Part shown: one piece after another, positions 35,475-47,460 of the stretch
Layout of the letters: every line of letters starts with the position of its first letter
Position numbering within the stretch: position 1 is the first letter of the stretch
Source of the DNA: Piliocolobus tephrosceles
Taxonomy: Eukaryota > Chordata > Mammalia > Primates > Cercopithecidae
Direction of reading: 5' to 3'
DNA: 64,000 nucleotides
NCBI RefSeq assembly: GCF_002776525.5
Contig: NC_045436.1
Location: 11,229,294-11,293,293 of the forward strand
Notes under the pieces: model-generated
Databases searched by the model: none
Told to the model about the DNA's origin: nothing
What the model saw: the letters and a program-made list of their open reading frames with translations, nothing else
Position numbers and translations under genes: made by a program

Positions 35475-38400
35475 CATATGAGTGAGATAAATACCATCTT
35501 TCTGTGCCTGGCCTATCTCACTTAACATAATGTTTGCCAGGTTCATCCATGTTGCTGCAAATGATAAGATTTTATTCTTTTCATAATTAAATAGTATTCC
35601 ATTGTGTATATACACCACATTTCCTTTATTTATTCGTCTGTTAATGGGCACTTAGGTTAATTTCATATCTTGGCTATTGTGAATAGTCCTGCAATAAACA
35701 TGCAGCATTGATTTTTGTACGCTGATTTCTTTTGCATATACACCCAGTTGGATTGTTGGATTGTATGGTAGATCTCCTTATAGTTTTTTGATGAACCACC
35801 ATATTGTTCTCCATAATGGCTGTACTATTCTACATTCCCACACAGTGCACAAATGTTACCCTTTTTCTGCATCGTCACCAGCATTTTTTTAAATAGCCAT
35901 CTTAATTGGGGTGACATGATATCTCTTTGTGGTTTTGACTTGAATTTCCCTGATTATTAGTAATGTTGAGTATTTTTATATACCTGTTGGCTATTTGTAT
36001 GTTTTCTTTTGAGAAACATCTATTTAGGTTTTTTGTCCCTTTTTAATTGGATTATTATTATTATTTTTGCTATTGAGTTCTTTGAGTTTCTTCTATATTC
36101 TGTTATTAATCTATTTTTAGATGGATAGTGTGCAAGTCTTTTCTCCCATTGTGTATAATGTCTGTTCACTTTGTTAATTGTTTCCTTTGCTGTGCAGAAA
36201 CTTGTAGTTTGATAAAATCCCATTTGTCCAATTTCACTTTTGTTGCCTGTGCTTTTGAGGTCTTATATACACACACACAAATTTTTTGCCTAGAACAATG
36301 TTCTGTTTCTTCCATGTTTTCTTCTAGTAGTTTCAGGTTGTACCTTTAAGTCTTTGATGAATTTTGACTTGATTTTTGTATATGGTGAGAGATGAGCTCT
36401 GGATTTATTCTCCTGTATATTCAATATCTTTAGCATCATTATTCAAGTGGCTGTATTTTCCCCCAATATGTGTTCTTGGCACCTTTGTTGATGATCAGTT
36501 GGCTGCAAGTCTGTGTTCACTACTCTGTTCCATTGGTCTATGTGTCTATTTTTATACAAGTATCATTTTTGATTGCTATTGCTTTGTAGTGTTTTTTGAA
36601 TTCAGATAGTGTGATGCCACAGGCTTTGTTGTTTTGTTTTGTTCTTTTGCTCAAAATTTATTTTGCCATTTAGGGTCTTTTGTGGTTCCATACAAATTTT
36701 AGGATTGCTTTCTCTATTGTAGTAAAAAATGTCATTGGTATTTTGTTAGAGATTACATTGAATTTGTAAGTCACTTTTGTTAGTGAGGCCATTTTAACAA
36801 TAATAATTTTTCCAATTAATTATCATGGCATATCTTTTTATTTATTTGTGTCATGTTCAATTTCTTTTATCAATGTTTTCTAGTTCTCAGTATACAGATC
36901 TTTCTCTTCCTTGGTTAAATTTGTCCTTAGATATCTTATTTTTTGTCACTGTTATAAATGGTATTGCTTTTGTAATTTCTTTTTCAGATAGTTCACTATG
37001 GGTGTGTAGAAACACTACTGGTTTTTGTATATTGACTTTGTATCCTGCAACTTTAGTTAATTTATTTACTAGTTTTAACAGTTTTTGATGGCATATACAG
37101 GGTTTTCTATATATAAAATTATGTTGTTTACAGAGGCACTTTGATTTTCTTCTTTCCAATTTGGATGCCTTTCGCTTGTTTTCTTCTCACCTATTTTCTC
37201 AGCTAGGGCTTCTAGTGCTATGTTAAATAAAAGTGAAGGAAGTGAGTATTCTTGTCTTGTTCCTATCTGTGAAGAAAAGTTTCAACTTTTCCCTGTTCAG
37301 TATGATGTTATCTGGGAGTGAGCTATGTGTTTGTAATATACAACCTTTATTGTATTGAGTTACATCCCTTCTATACCTACTTTGTTGACAGTTTTTGTCA
37401 TGAAAGGATGTTGAATTTTCTTAAATGCCTTTTCTGTGTCTATTGAAGTGATTATATGGCTTTTGTCCTTGATTCTGTTAATATGATGTATCATGTTTAT
37501 TGATTTGCATATGTTGAGCCTTTCTTGCATCTCTGGGATGAACCCACTTGATCATGGTAAATGACCTTTTTAATTCACTGTTGAATTCAGTTTGCCAGTA
37601 CTTTGTGGATAGTTTTTTCATCCACGTTCATCTGGAAGATTGGCCTGTGATTTCGATTTTTCTTTGCGTTTTCATCTGGTTTTGGTATCAGGTTAAAACT
37701 GCCCTCTAAGAATGAGTTTAGAATAATTTCCTCTTCTACAATTTTTTAGAATAAATTGAGAATAATTGGTACTAGTTTTCATTTAAATGTCTGGTAGAAT
37801 TCAGCATTGAAGCCATAAGGTCCTGGACTTCTCTTTGATCAGAGATTTTTTAATAACTGATTCAATTTCATTATTCATTATTGGTCAAAATTTCAAGTTT
37901 TAAATTATTTCATCATTTAGTTTTGGTAAGTTTCATATGTCCAGGTATTTTTCCATTTATTGTAGGTTTTCTAATTTGTTGGTATATAGCTGTTCACAAT
38001 AGTCTTTTATGATCCTTTGCATTTCTGTGATATCTCTTTTTCTTGTCTTTTTTTTTTTTTTTTTTTTTTTTTGAGACGAAGTCTCGCTCTGTGGCCCAGG
38101 CTGGAGTACAGTGGCATGATCTCAGCTCACTGCAAGCGCCACCTCCCGGGTTCACGCCATTCTCCTGCCTCAGCCTCCCGAGTAGCTGGGACCACAGGCT
38201 CCCGCCACCACGCCTGGCTAATTTTTTATATTTTTAGTAGAGACAGGGTTTTACCATGTTAGCCAGGATGGTCTCGATCTCCTGACCTCAGGATCCGACC
38301 GCCTTGGCCTCCCAAAGTGCTGGGATTACAGGCGTGAGCCACCACACCCAGTGATATCTCTTTTTCATCCCTGATTTTATTTGTTTGGGTTCTAAGTTCT

Positions 38401-39545
38401 AAGAGGGAACTATATACTTTTCCCCCTGAGTTAGTGTAAATAAAAACTTGTGAATTTTGTTTATCTTGCCAATAAAAAAAAAAAAGAAAGAAAGAAACAA
38501 AAACTAGCTCACTAGCTCTTCATTGGTCTTTTGTATTTTTTAAGTCTCTGTTTTATTTTTTCTTCTCTGATCGTTATGATTTATTACCTTCTATCAGTTT
38601 TAGGTTTAAGTTTGTTCTTGTTTTTCTACTTCTTTGAGGTGCAGTGTTAGGTTGTTTATTTAAGACTTTTTTTAGATAAATGTTTATTGCTATAAACTTC
38701 CCTCTTAGAACTGCTTTTGCTGTGTCTCATAGGTTTTGGTATGTTATATCTCCATTTTCATTTGCCTCAAGGAATTTTTTAATTTCCCTGTTAATTTATT
38801 CATTGACCCATGGATTGTTAAGGAGCATGTGTTTGATTTACATGTATTTGTAAAGTTTCATGTTTTGTCCAGTTATTTATTTCTAGTTTTATAACATTGT
38901 GATCTGAGAAGATACTTGATATGATTTTGATCTTAAAATTTGTAAGACTTGTTTTGTGGCCTAACATATGATCTATCCTGGAAAATCTATCATGTGGACT
39001 TGAGAAGAATGTACATTCTATAACTGTTTGAAAGAATGGTCTGTAAATATTGTTTAGGTCTATTCAATATAGAGTGTAATTTAAATACCATGTTTCTGTA
39101 TTGATATTCTATCAAGGTGATCTGTCTATTATTGAAAGCAGGATGTTGAAGTCCCTTGTTTTTTTTGCATTACAGTCCACCTCTTTCTTTAGATCTATTA
39201 ATATTTGCTCAATATATTTAGGTGCTCCAATGTTGAGTGCATACATATTTATAATTGTTATATTCTCTTTCTGAGGTGATACCTTTATCATTATATAATA
39301 TCATTTCTCTCATTTTTACCTAGTTTTTGCTTAAGGTATATCTTATCTGATGTAAATATAGCTACTCCTGCTCTTCATGGAATATATTTTTCCATCTTTT
39401 CACTTTCAATCTTTTTGTATCCTTAAGGGGAAGTGTAGGCAGCACAAAGCTGAGTTTTCACTTTTTCTGCATTTTGTCACTCTATATCCTTTATTTGGAT
39501 AATTTAATTCAATTACATTCAATAGGTAACAACTTACTGTCTCCA
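35475..39545 (-). pseudogene. L1M ORF2 remnant
   Basis: Seen in antisense: the ORF2 3' end ('gcacatatgagtgagataaa'), reverse-transcriptase region ('attcagcattgaagccataa', near 37800), and endonuclease end ('aggtgctccaatgttgagtg', near 39220). Short minus-strand frames at 36020-36223 and 36887-37159 read ORF2-like segments, for example 'QKPVVFLHTH'. There are many stops and frameshifts and an AluY insertion. It is not functional. Confidence 0.88.
38043..38350 (-). mobile_element. AluY inserted in the L1M
   Basis: Seen: a T tail of about 24, 'gagacgaagtctcgctctg', both monomers, and the head ending 'gagccaccacaccca'. A perfect 16-bp TSD, 'gtgatatctctttttc', lies at 38027-38042 and 38351-38366. 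Plus-strand frames of 64 and 81 codons are Alu shadows. Confidence 0.97.
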
Positions 39546-40049
39546 TTTTGTTAATTTTGTTGTTGTTTTGTAGATTCTTTTTTACTTTACTTCTCTCTTA
39601 CTGTCTTCCTTTGTGCTTAAGAATTTGTTTTAAGTAGTAAGTTTTTATTGCTTTTTTTAGTGTATCTCTTCTATGTTGTTGCTTTGCAATTGCTATGAGG
39701 GTTACAGAAACCATCTCATAGTTTCAGTAGGTTATTTTAAAGAGATAGTAACTTAACTTTGCAAAAGAAATAACAAAAGAGAAAAAACTCCACTCCTTAC
39801 TTCTTCTTCCTCCAACATTTTGATTTTTTAATGTCATAATTTGTATCTTTTTATATTTCTTGTACCTTCCAAATTAATGTAGTTATTATTTGTAATAGTT
39901 TTGTCTTTTAACTTCATATTGATATTTACCCAGCACCAATACATTATCAGACTATTTAGAATTTTGTTGTCTACTTACTTTTACACTTGAATTATATACT
40001 TTCACAAGTTTTCATGTTATTAATTAGTACCCTTTTCTTTTACAGAATA

Positions 40050-41110
40050 TTGTTTAGCATTTCTTGCAAGAAAGGTTTAGTGCTGAAGAATTTTCTTAGC
40101 TTATGTTTGTGCAAAAAACCTTTATCTCTCCTGTCTGAAAGACAGCATTGTCGATACTGTATTCTTGATTGGTAGGGTTTATTTTTTATTTCATTGCTTT
40201 GAATATATGATCTCATCTCTCCAAACCTATAAAGTTTCTACTGAGAAGACTGCTGTTAGACATGGGGGAACTCTCTTATATCTTATTTGTTTTTATTCTT
40301 TTGCTGCTTTCAGGATTATCCCTTTGTCTCTGATCTTTGACAGTTTGATTAAAACATGTCTTGGGGTATTTGTATTTCAGAGAGACCTCTGACCTTCCCA
40401 TTCCGGGGTAATTGCTGGTTTGGAAAGTTTTATGTAATTAATTATTTAAATAAGCTCTCTATCCATCTTTCTCTACTCTCTCTAGAAGAATAATGACCTG
40501 TAAATTTGCTTATTGATGTTATTTTATTAAATCTGGTAAGTTTTACTCATTTTAATCTTAAATTTGTTGAGGCTTGTTTTGTGACCTAACATGTTATCTA
40601 TCTTGTAAAATGTTTCATCTGAGTTTGAGAAGAATGTGCATTCTATAACCATTTGAAAGAATGGTCTGTAAATGTTAGGTTTATTCAGTATAGAGAGTAT
40701 AGTTTAAATACCATGTTTCTACATTGATATTCTGTCAAGGTAACCTGTCTATTGTTGAAAGTGGGATGTTGAAGTTGAAAATTTTGCAATTTTTTTTTTT
40801 ATTTCTTCTTATTCTTTCTAGTTTTCTCCTCTGAGTGTATAAGAGAGATTCTTATTCTGGCTGGATCAATCCTGCTGTTGATACTCTCTATTGTATTTTT
40901 TATTTTATTAATTCTATTTTTAAGCTTTAGAGTTTCTAATTTTTTATTATTTCAATCTTTTTGTTAAATTTCTCTGATAAATCTCTCAATTGTTTCTCTG
41001 TAATTTTTTGTAGTTTGTTGAACATTAAAACAACTTTGAATTATTTGTTGGGTAGTTTTACTGTCCCTTATCACTTTAGAGTGAGTCACTGGCACCTTAT
41101 TTTGACCATT
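40050..41110 (-). pseudogene. L1M ORF1 remnant with foreign ORF2 segment
   Basis: Seen in antisense: the ORF1 C-terminal region ('gcatttcttgcaagaaaggt', 'tttctactgagaagactgct'), then a 230-bp piece copied from ORF2 (40547-40776), then the coiled-coil region ('aatctttttgttaaatttct') and the N-terminal side ('gagtcactggcaccttattt'). It is highly degraded and no frame is intact. Confidence 0.75.
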
Positions 41111-42335
41111 TATTGATGTTATATTTCCTTGAATGCTCTTGATTCTTGTGGTTGTACATCAATTTCTGCCCATTGGCGTAGTCACTTGATACAATATTTG
41201 TAGTGTGGCTTTGTTTGGGGGTTTTCTTCAGTTTTGAGCTTATTCGCAGATTCAGGGAAGGTTGACTAGTGAGAACCCTAAGCTTGTGACTGCTTCAGGA
41301 ATTGCAATGCTGGAAGACACTTAACCATACACTATTGGGGCCTAAATATTTTTGCTGCCAAAGCTGACACAACACTGGATCACACCCAAAGCCCATGGTC
41401 ACCAAAACAAGCACAGTGCTGGCTGTGTCCAAGGCCTGAAGATTATATACCTTGAAGTTTATTTAAGGAAAATGTCAGTGTAGTTAGCTGGCCATAATAT
41501 GAACTGGAGCGTGGATTTGTCTCATTGGGATTGCAGAATCCCATCTGGTGCTGGGGTGGTCTGGAGGTTCCATCTGTGGGTACCGGCTTAGTGTCAGGGT
41601 TGGAGAATTTCTGCCTTATGTTAGATTTTACTGAGGCAGGCCTGGTACTGGGTAGCGAGGTAAAGTCTTATGCTTACATCTATCTTCTTTCCCCAAGAAA
41701 ACAGTGTTTCTCTCCAGTTGTGCTGCCTGGGGATGAGCTAAAGGTGGCATTGGCGATCCTGTGGTTGCTGAGGCTAATGCAATACTGGGTCACAGCAGAA
41801 GCCCACTTACTCTGAGACCAGTACAGCACTGGAGCATTCCTAAAGCCCTTGGTGCCATAGCCTGCCTGGCACTAAGGTTTATTCAGGGCCAAGTCTGCTG
41901 TAGTGTGTAAGTGCTGATGCAGGCTGAATCATGTCTGGTTCTGGGGCAGGTCTAGAAGCTGCATCTGGAGGCACCAGTCTGGTGTCAGAGGCCAAGGGGT
42001 TATGCCCAGTGCTTGGTTTTACTGTGTTGGCCCTGGTCCTATGTTCCAAGACAAAATCCCATGCTAATTTCCTCTCCTTTTCCCAATTATGCCACATTTC
42101 TATTTATGCTGTGCTGCCTGAGGTTCAGGAAAGAGTACTGAAAGTAATGTCATTCCTACCCTCTTCAATACATCTTTTCTTATTATTATGTTATAACCAG
42201 ATACTGTGATCTCTTACCTGTTTTTCTGAGCTCTTGTGAAGGGTTTTTCTCGCACAGATAGGTGTTCAAATTGCTGTTTCTCTGGGAGAATAACTTCTGG
42301 AAGGACATACTCCACTATCTCACTCAGCCCCCTCT

Positions 42336-42540
42336 CACTCTTGAGTGTATTTCTAAGAATGGAATTGCTCAGTCATAAGGGAGAGAAATCTTAAACTCTG
42401 TAGAAATGCCATACTTTTTTCTAATGTCATTGTTCTAACATGTATTCCTATGATCAGGTAAAAGTCCAAATTTGTCTATATTTCTGCTGGTAGTTGATAT
42501 TGTCAATTATTTTTTGCCCTGTGTTTTTTCTTTAAAATAA
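42336..42540 (-). mobile_element. Older L1M fragment next to the L1M 5' end
   Basis: Seen in antisense: 'ctaagaatggaattgctcag' and 'gtagttgatattgtcaatta', which match L1M ORF2 3' sequence. It is the likely target into which the large L1M inserted. Confidence 0.6.
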
Positions 42541-43059
42541 ACTGCAATTCTATGAGTGATTCTAAAGAATTACCAAGCCTGGGAGGATCATTGGAACCCT
42601 GAATTTGGGAACACCCATAGTGCAATTGGAGTCTGAGTAAGGGTCGTCTTAGGGACTATGTTCATTAACTTGTGGAGTCTGCATTAACTTCAAGTTGTTA
42701 GTAGCAGAATTGAATTGCAGTAACCCTAAGTTAGGTTTTAAAATAGTGAGCCCTAATAATTGTGCAATAGACTCAAAATCTAAAAGGCCACAACATGTGG
42801 TCAATATGAGCTACAAAACTGTGTGTAATATAACAGTAATGGGGGTGGTAATTTAATTTTTTAAAATCAGTTGCACATATGCAAGATAAGAAGAATATCA
42901 TTTTTAATACTTCTGTCTTAGATCCTTTAGGGCCTTTGCCTAATTCTGTGATCCCTTTCATATAATTTTGGTTCAAAGAGTGTTGTACATGCTCACATAT
43001 CACTCCTTCCCCGAGATTCACCAGTAAGGCTTCTGTTCCAACACCTGTCCATGGTGCAT
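42541..43059. other. Possible LTR relic, otherwise single-copy
   Basis: 42555-42770 contains 'gggaggatcattggaaccct' and 'gtagcagaattgaattgcag', which recall an ERV LTR end, but I cannot assign a family. The 82-codon minus-strand frame at 42773-43021 is not recognised. Confidence 0.35.
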
Positions 43060-43330
43060 AATGCCTTCAACTGGTTTTCCCATGTCATGCTTGCTTAGAA
43101 GCAATCAGATTAATTGTCATGATTAAACATTTTAGTGGTTCCCAGTGACTTTAGACACTGCCAACAACATGATATGACTTAAAGATCTTTCATAATTTGG
43201 ATTCTGCTTATTTTTCTAGTCTAATTTTTCTATAATCCCTCAAACTATAATGCTGCTACATTGAATTTAAATTCCTCTTTTGTTGGGGTACATTGTCTTA
43301 TCCGCTCAAAATATTTTTACTCAGTTATCT
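43060..43330 (+). mobile_element. L2 LINE fragment
   Basis: Seen: degenerate L2 blocks in order: 'gtggttcccagtgactttag', 'tctttcataatttggattct' and 'ctcaaactataatgctgcta'. The tail is absent. Confidence 0.65.
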
Positions 43331-44633
43331 GCCTAGATGCAAATTTACAGAGAAGCTGGTAAATATTCTAATTTTTAGATAGATAAATAAGTAGGTGATT
43401 TAAATACATATGTGACTTCACTTGGTAACTGCCTGAAGTTCCTTGATTTTTAGTGATTAAACAGTTAGAAAATTAAGCCTGAAGACTTCCTATAAGTTTC
43501 ATTTTTTGTGTGATTCCTTATTTCAAAAATATATTAAGTGAATAAATACCTAAAATTTTAAAAAATATGAGAAAAAATCCAATGTTTTTAAAAGCATATT
43601 ATAATTATAATTTGAATTATACTGTCAAGGAAAAAAAAAATATGTCCACACTGTTACTCAGCTGACACTGTTCACAGGCTATTATCCAGGTGTGTGTGTA
43701 TGTGTGACAGTCTAGTAAATGTCCTCCAGATGGTATGGTGGGTAGAGGGATTTGCTGCCTTTTTTCCTTAGCATTAAAGCCCTGGATATCCCCATGGCTA
43801 TGCATGAGGAAGGTATCCCTGTGGCTATGTGTGAAGTTTAAAAGCTTTATTCTTGTTTTGTGAAAGTTTCTTTTAGCATAGCAACATTCAGAGATGAATC
43901 TCAAAGCAAAATAACTTTTAAGCTTGGAGTTCTACTATGAAGAATACCTTCTTTGGTAAAAAGAATTCCAAATAGTGTCTGAAAACAGGTTTCCATGAGC
44001 ACATTTTATGATTTGAAAGTCATTTTTTTTCCTTTTTCTTAGAAAGGCTGTTTAGAAGCCTAACTAACTAACTTTAGTGAAAGAGAAAAAGAGCTCACCA
44101 ACTTTGGAAAGTAGGAAAACTCTGTCACATTGTCTACCTCCCATCTACAACTCAGCTGCAGTCACCCCACCTAATATCACAAGCACACAATTTTCTAAAT
44201 AATGATTTCTAAGAGTACAACAACAAACAGCTTAACACATCAGTTTGTCATGCTAATTTAATAGTCTTTGAGGCTTCCCCATTCCATATTCATTCTGTGT
44301 GTACTTTTCTCCTTTACTGAATTAGACGCCTCTGATGTATCAACGCACATCCTCTTGATCTCTCTCATCTGTCTCTGATTTCAGCCATTGTGAATGTTCA
44401 AACCGCCTTAGCACCTTTTCTTGTTTCAGTGCTGCAGCCCTGCTGAGCCATCCAGCTGATGTGGGAAGTTGTAGAAACCCACTCTTTGCCCATGCATGCA
44501 CAACCCACAGAAAGGGGCGAGTTAACCATGGATTGGCTAAATAAACATTGAGCATTGGGGAATGTGACCTGATAGAGAAATGATTGCCTCTTTCTCTACC
44601 CTCTACAAAAGACAATTTTAAGATATATTACAT
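43331..44633. other. Single-copy DNA
   Basis: No repeat or exon recognised. Minus-strand frames of 95 codons (43617-43904) and 91 codons (44340-44615) lack known motifs. Confidence 0.5.
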
Positions 44634-44923
44634 GTTTTTTCTTTTTTTGACAGAGTCTTGTTCTGTCGCCAGGCTGGAGTGCAGTGGAGCAATTTCGGCT
44701 CACTACAATCTCTGCCTCCCAGGTTCAAACGATTCTCCAGCCTCAGCTTCCCGAGTAGCTAGAACTACGGGTGCGCACCACACACCTGGCTAATTTTTGT
44801 ATTTTTAGTAGAGATGGGGTTTCACTGTGTTGGCCACGATGGTCTCGATCTCCTGACCTAGTCATCTGCCGCCTTGGCGTCCCAAAGTACTGGGATTACA
44901 GGCTTGAGCCACCGCGCCCCGCA
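44634..44923 (-). mobile_element. AluS-type, full length
   Basis: Seen: T-rich tail, 'gacagagtcttgttctgtcg', both monomers, and the head 'gagccaccgcgccccgc'. No clear TSD. The overlapping plus-strand frames (44584-45067) are Alu shadows. Confidence 0.95.
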
Positions 44924-45179
44924 GCTTTTTTAAAGGATTGCAAAGAATCAAGCATCCAGGTGCCCACGGGAAAGGCCGACTCAGAGCATAAACCCACTCT
45001 CCCCATTTTTCTCTTCTCGTCCTTATTCCTTTTTCCCAGGATGACACCCCCTACAGCCCCACTATAACCTCACCAAATACACTTACTAAGCATTTGTTTC
45101 AGGTTATTTGTAGATAACCAAACTAAAATGTTCACCATTGCATCTAATACATTGTTAAATATTTTCAGTAGTATCTTCT

Positions 45180-45860
45180 TTCCTATTCCCAGTGACACTA
45201 CTTGTCTGAGAGCTTTGGTTCAGAACCTCATCATTTCTCACAATAGCTTCCTTTTCTTCCCTTTACTTATTCCCCAAATATTTTACATTATTGCTAATGT
45301 TATGTCTCAAAAATGGCAAACCTTTTCCACTAATCTCTTAATTTACTTTAATCTGATTAACATCCTAGACATTTAGTAGGGTATATAAGACCCTTCGTAA
45401 ACCAATCAATGGTTACTTTTCAAACCTAATCCCCTCAAATACATGTCCTGTCTACCAACACATATATATTGTATTTTCAAGCAATAGAAGCTTCTAGAGA
45501 GATTTGCAAAGTTTATTTCATAAATGCTCTTTTATGTTACAGTAAGGACCTAAGTGTTAATCAAGAAACATAAATATACGCTTACAATATTTGTTTACAT
45601 TTCTATACACATGGCTAATGGAATACCACTCTCTGTCTAGTGCCTTTGTCATCCTCAAAATATATTTAGGTATTACTTGCTCCGAAAAAACTGCATTGAT
45701 AACGTCACTTAATAATGAATTTAATCACTTCCTTTTCTATACTATTCTATACTTGCCATTTCATCTGTTACATCATAAATCTTTTTTAAGACATTTATTG
45801 AATTAGATTAATGTGTTCATCAGAAAACCTTTCTTAATGTTTCTATTTTTAGTCCATTGC
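45180..45860 (+). mobile_element. L2-like relic
   Basis: Seen: 'gagctttggttcagaacctc', 'atcatttctcacaatagctt', and later pyrimidine-rich blocks placed as in an L2 3' half. Similarity is weak and the limits are uncertain. Frames of 71-82 codons lie inside. Confidence 0.45.
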
Positions 45861-45911
45861 TAAGCCAGGTAATTCTTACAGCTTACTCAAAAGTTTATAA
45901 GCTGAGGCTAA

Positions 45912-46040
45912 TTCTGCATTTTTTTGTGTTACTAAGGGAGTCCTTTCTGCATTTATTATTATTTATATTTGTATTACTAAGTGATTCCTTTCTGCATTTA
46001 TTATTATTATTATTCCTTTCTGCATTTATCATTTCTGAAA
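45912..46040. repeat. Imperfect tandem repeat around 'cctttctgcatttatta'
   Basis: Seen: a unit of about 45 bp ('gttactaagggagtcctttc' then 'tgcatttattattatt') is followed by a second copy ('attactaagtgattcctttc') and a third partial copy ('cctttctgcatttatcattt'). ATT triplet runs vary between copies. The short frames on both strands arise from this repeat. Confidence 0.85.
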
Positions 46041-46644
46041 TTTGGATAAAATGACTTTTATGAAGTTCCTCATTGCCCATATGTTTTTCTAAACACTGAA
46101 AAATAATAATTACATTATATTCAGGTCAATTATATTCAGCATCTTCCTTTAAATTTTCACTTTTAGATGCCTACACAATAGATGGTCCCACATTTTTCCC
46201 ATTGATTAACTTCTCCTCTCCATATGACAAAAGTGACAAATGTCCTAGCCACCACACTGCTAGGAGTGGCCATGTGAACTAGATCTGTCCAACGAGATGT
46301 AAGGAGAAGTAAGATTGGAGGTTTGGGAAAAATACTTCCTCTTAGATTGAAGGTTTGCACCATAACCAAGCTGCCTCCTATTTCTCCTTACTTTATTCTC
46401 CCTTTTGATGAGATAACTAGCATAGGCACTTGAGGTATAGAATTACAGCCATCATATTGTGCTTACAAAGTGTTAAGTGTCGTAATAAAAGTTCAATATA
46501 TTAAATCTAGTGAAATAGATGTAATGTCAGGGTCTTCTATAGCATTGCTGAGTGTACAAATCACATTTTTACCTCATGACGTGTGCAGAAAGAATACATT
46601 TCCCTGTGTTTTTAGCCCCTGTTAGTTGAGTTCATTTAATTTTG
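46041..46644. other. Mostly unassigned DNA
   Basis: 46180-46380 contains 'gtggccatgtgaactagatc' and 'caacgagatgtaaggagaag', phrases that recur in an old dispersed mammalian repeat whose family I cannot name. The rest is unrecognised. Confidence 0.35.
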
Positions 46645-46790
46645 CTTAATTCAACCAATATTGATGGAGTTTCAACTAGTGGTAGAAACATTTTATATGG
46701 AACTGAAATAATGGTTTAAAAAGTAGAGAAAAATATTGCTGCCTTCATGGAATTTAACCTGTTATAGGAAGAAAACCTACAACTAAAAAT
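46645..46790 (-). mobile_element. L2 3' end relic
   Basis: Seen as reverse complement: 'attcaaccaatattgatgga', 'tgctgccttcatggaattta' and 'acctgttataggaaga', which fit the inverted L2 3' end. Confidence 0.6.
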
Positions 46791-46969
46791 CGATGAAGGG
46801 TCTGTCATGAAAATAATATGGGATAAGGACCCACTTTGAGCCAAGGTAAAATAGCTGAAATTGAATTTGCCCTTCCACTTCAAACAATTAAAAGCTGAAC
46901 AAAAATATTTGAAACTGTTATTTTCAGACATTGGACAGGGCATGAGAATGACTCATGAAAGACAGAAAA

Positions 46970-47460
46970 GAAACCAAAGAAATGAAAACATATGTTCACA
47001 CCAAAGACTTGTGTGTGACTGTTAATAGCAGCTTTATTGTAAAAGCCAAATACTGGAAGAAAAAATGGAATCCATCAGGTAAATGGATATTGCACACAAT
47101 GGAATACTAGTTAGCAATAAAAAATAAGCTATTAATATACCAACAACCTAGATGAATCTGAAAATAATTACACGGAGTAAAAGAAACTGGAAGAGCAATC
47201 ACAGAAAGTATGTACTTACATACTACATTATTTCATGTATATGGATTTCTAGAAAATGCAAATTAAGTGCTTTTCTAAAATGACAGAAAGCATTTTACTC
47301 TTAGGATGTATTTGTGATCTCAGTTGCCATGATAGTGGCATTATATAATTTGTATAGCATTATTATATAAATTATATAAGAATTTGTTGAACATCAGTTT
47401 CTTGAATTGATGTTTCATCAATTTGTTGAATAGCAATTACACCCTAATAAAGTTATAGGA
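46970..47460 (+). mobile_element. L1M 3' end
   Basis: Seen: 'ggtaaatggatattgcacac', 'aatggaatactagttagcaa', 'caacctagatgaatctgaaa', 'tttctagaaaatgcaaatta', and the end 'ttacaccctaataaagttat'. These are the last ORF2 codons and 3' UTR of an L1MB/MC-type element. Confidence 0.88.

Larger units (their letters stand above)
35105..42335 (-). mobile_element. Near full-length ancient L1M (L1MA-like), antisense
   Basis: Seen in collinear antisense order: 3' UTR ('attttgaaatatacagaaca'), ORF2 remnant (about 35475-39545), inter-ORF spacer, ORF1 remnant (about 40050-41110), and 5' UTR sequence (about 41110-42335) with 'gacacaacactggatcacac'. It ends near 'tccactatctcactcagccc', close to the expected L1 5' terminus. 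Without the Alu (38043-38366) and an extra 230-bp copied segment it is about 6.7 kb. Every coding frame is broken by stops and indels. Most frames of 60-100 codons here are shadows or ORF fragments. A TSD was not found. Confidence 0.9.
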
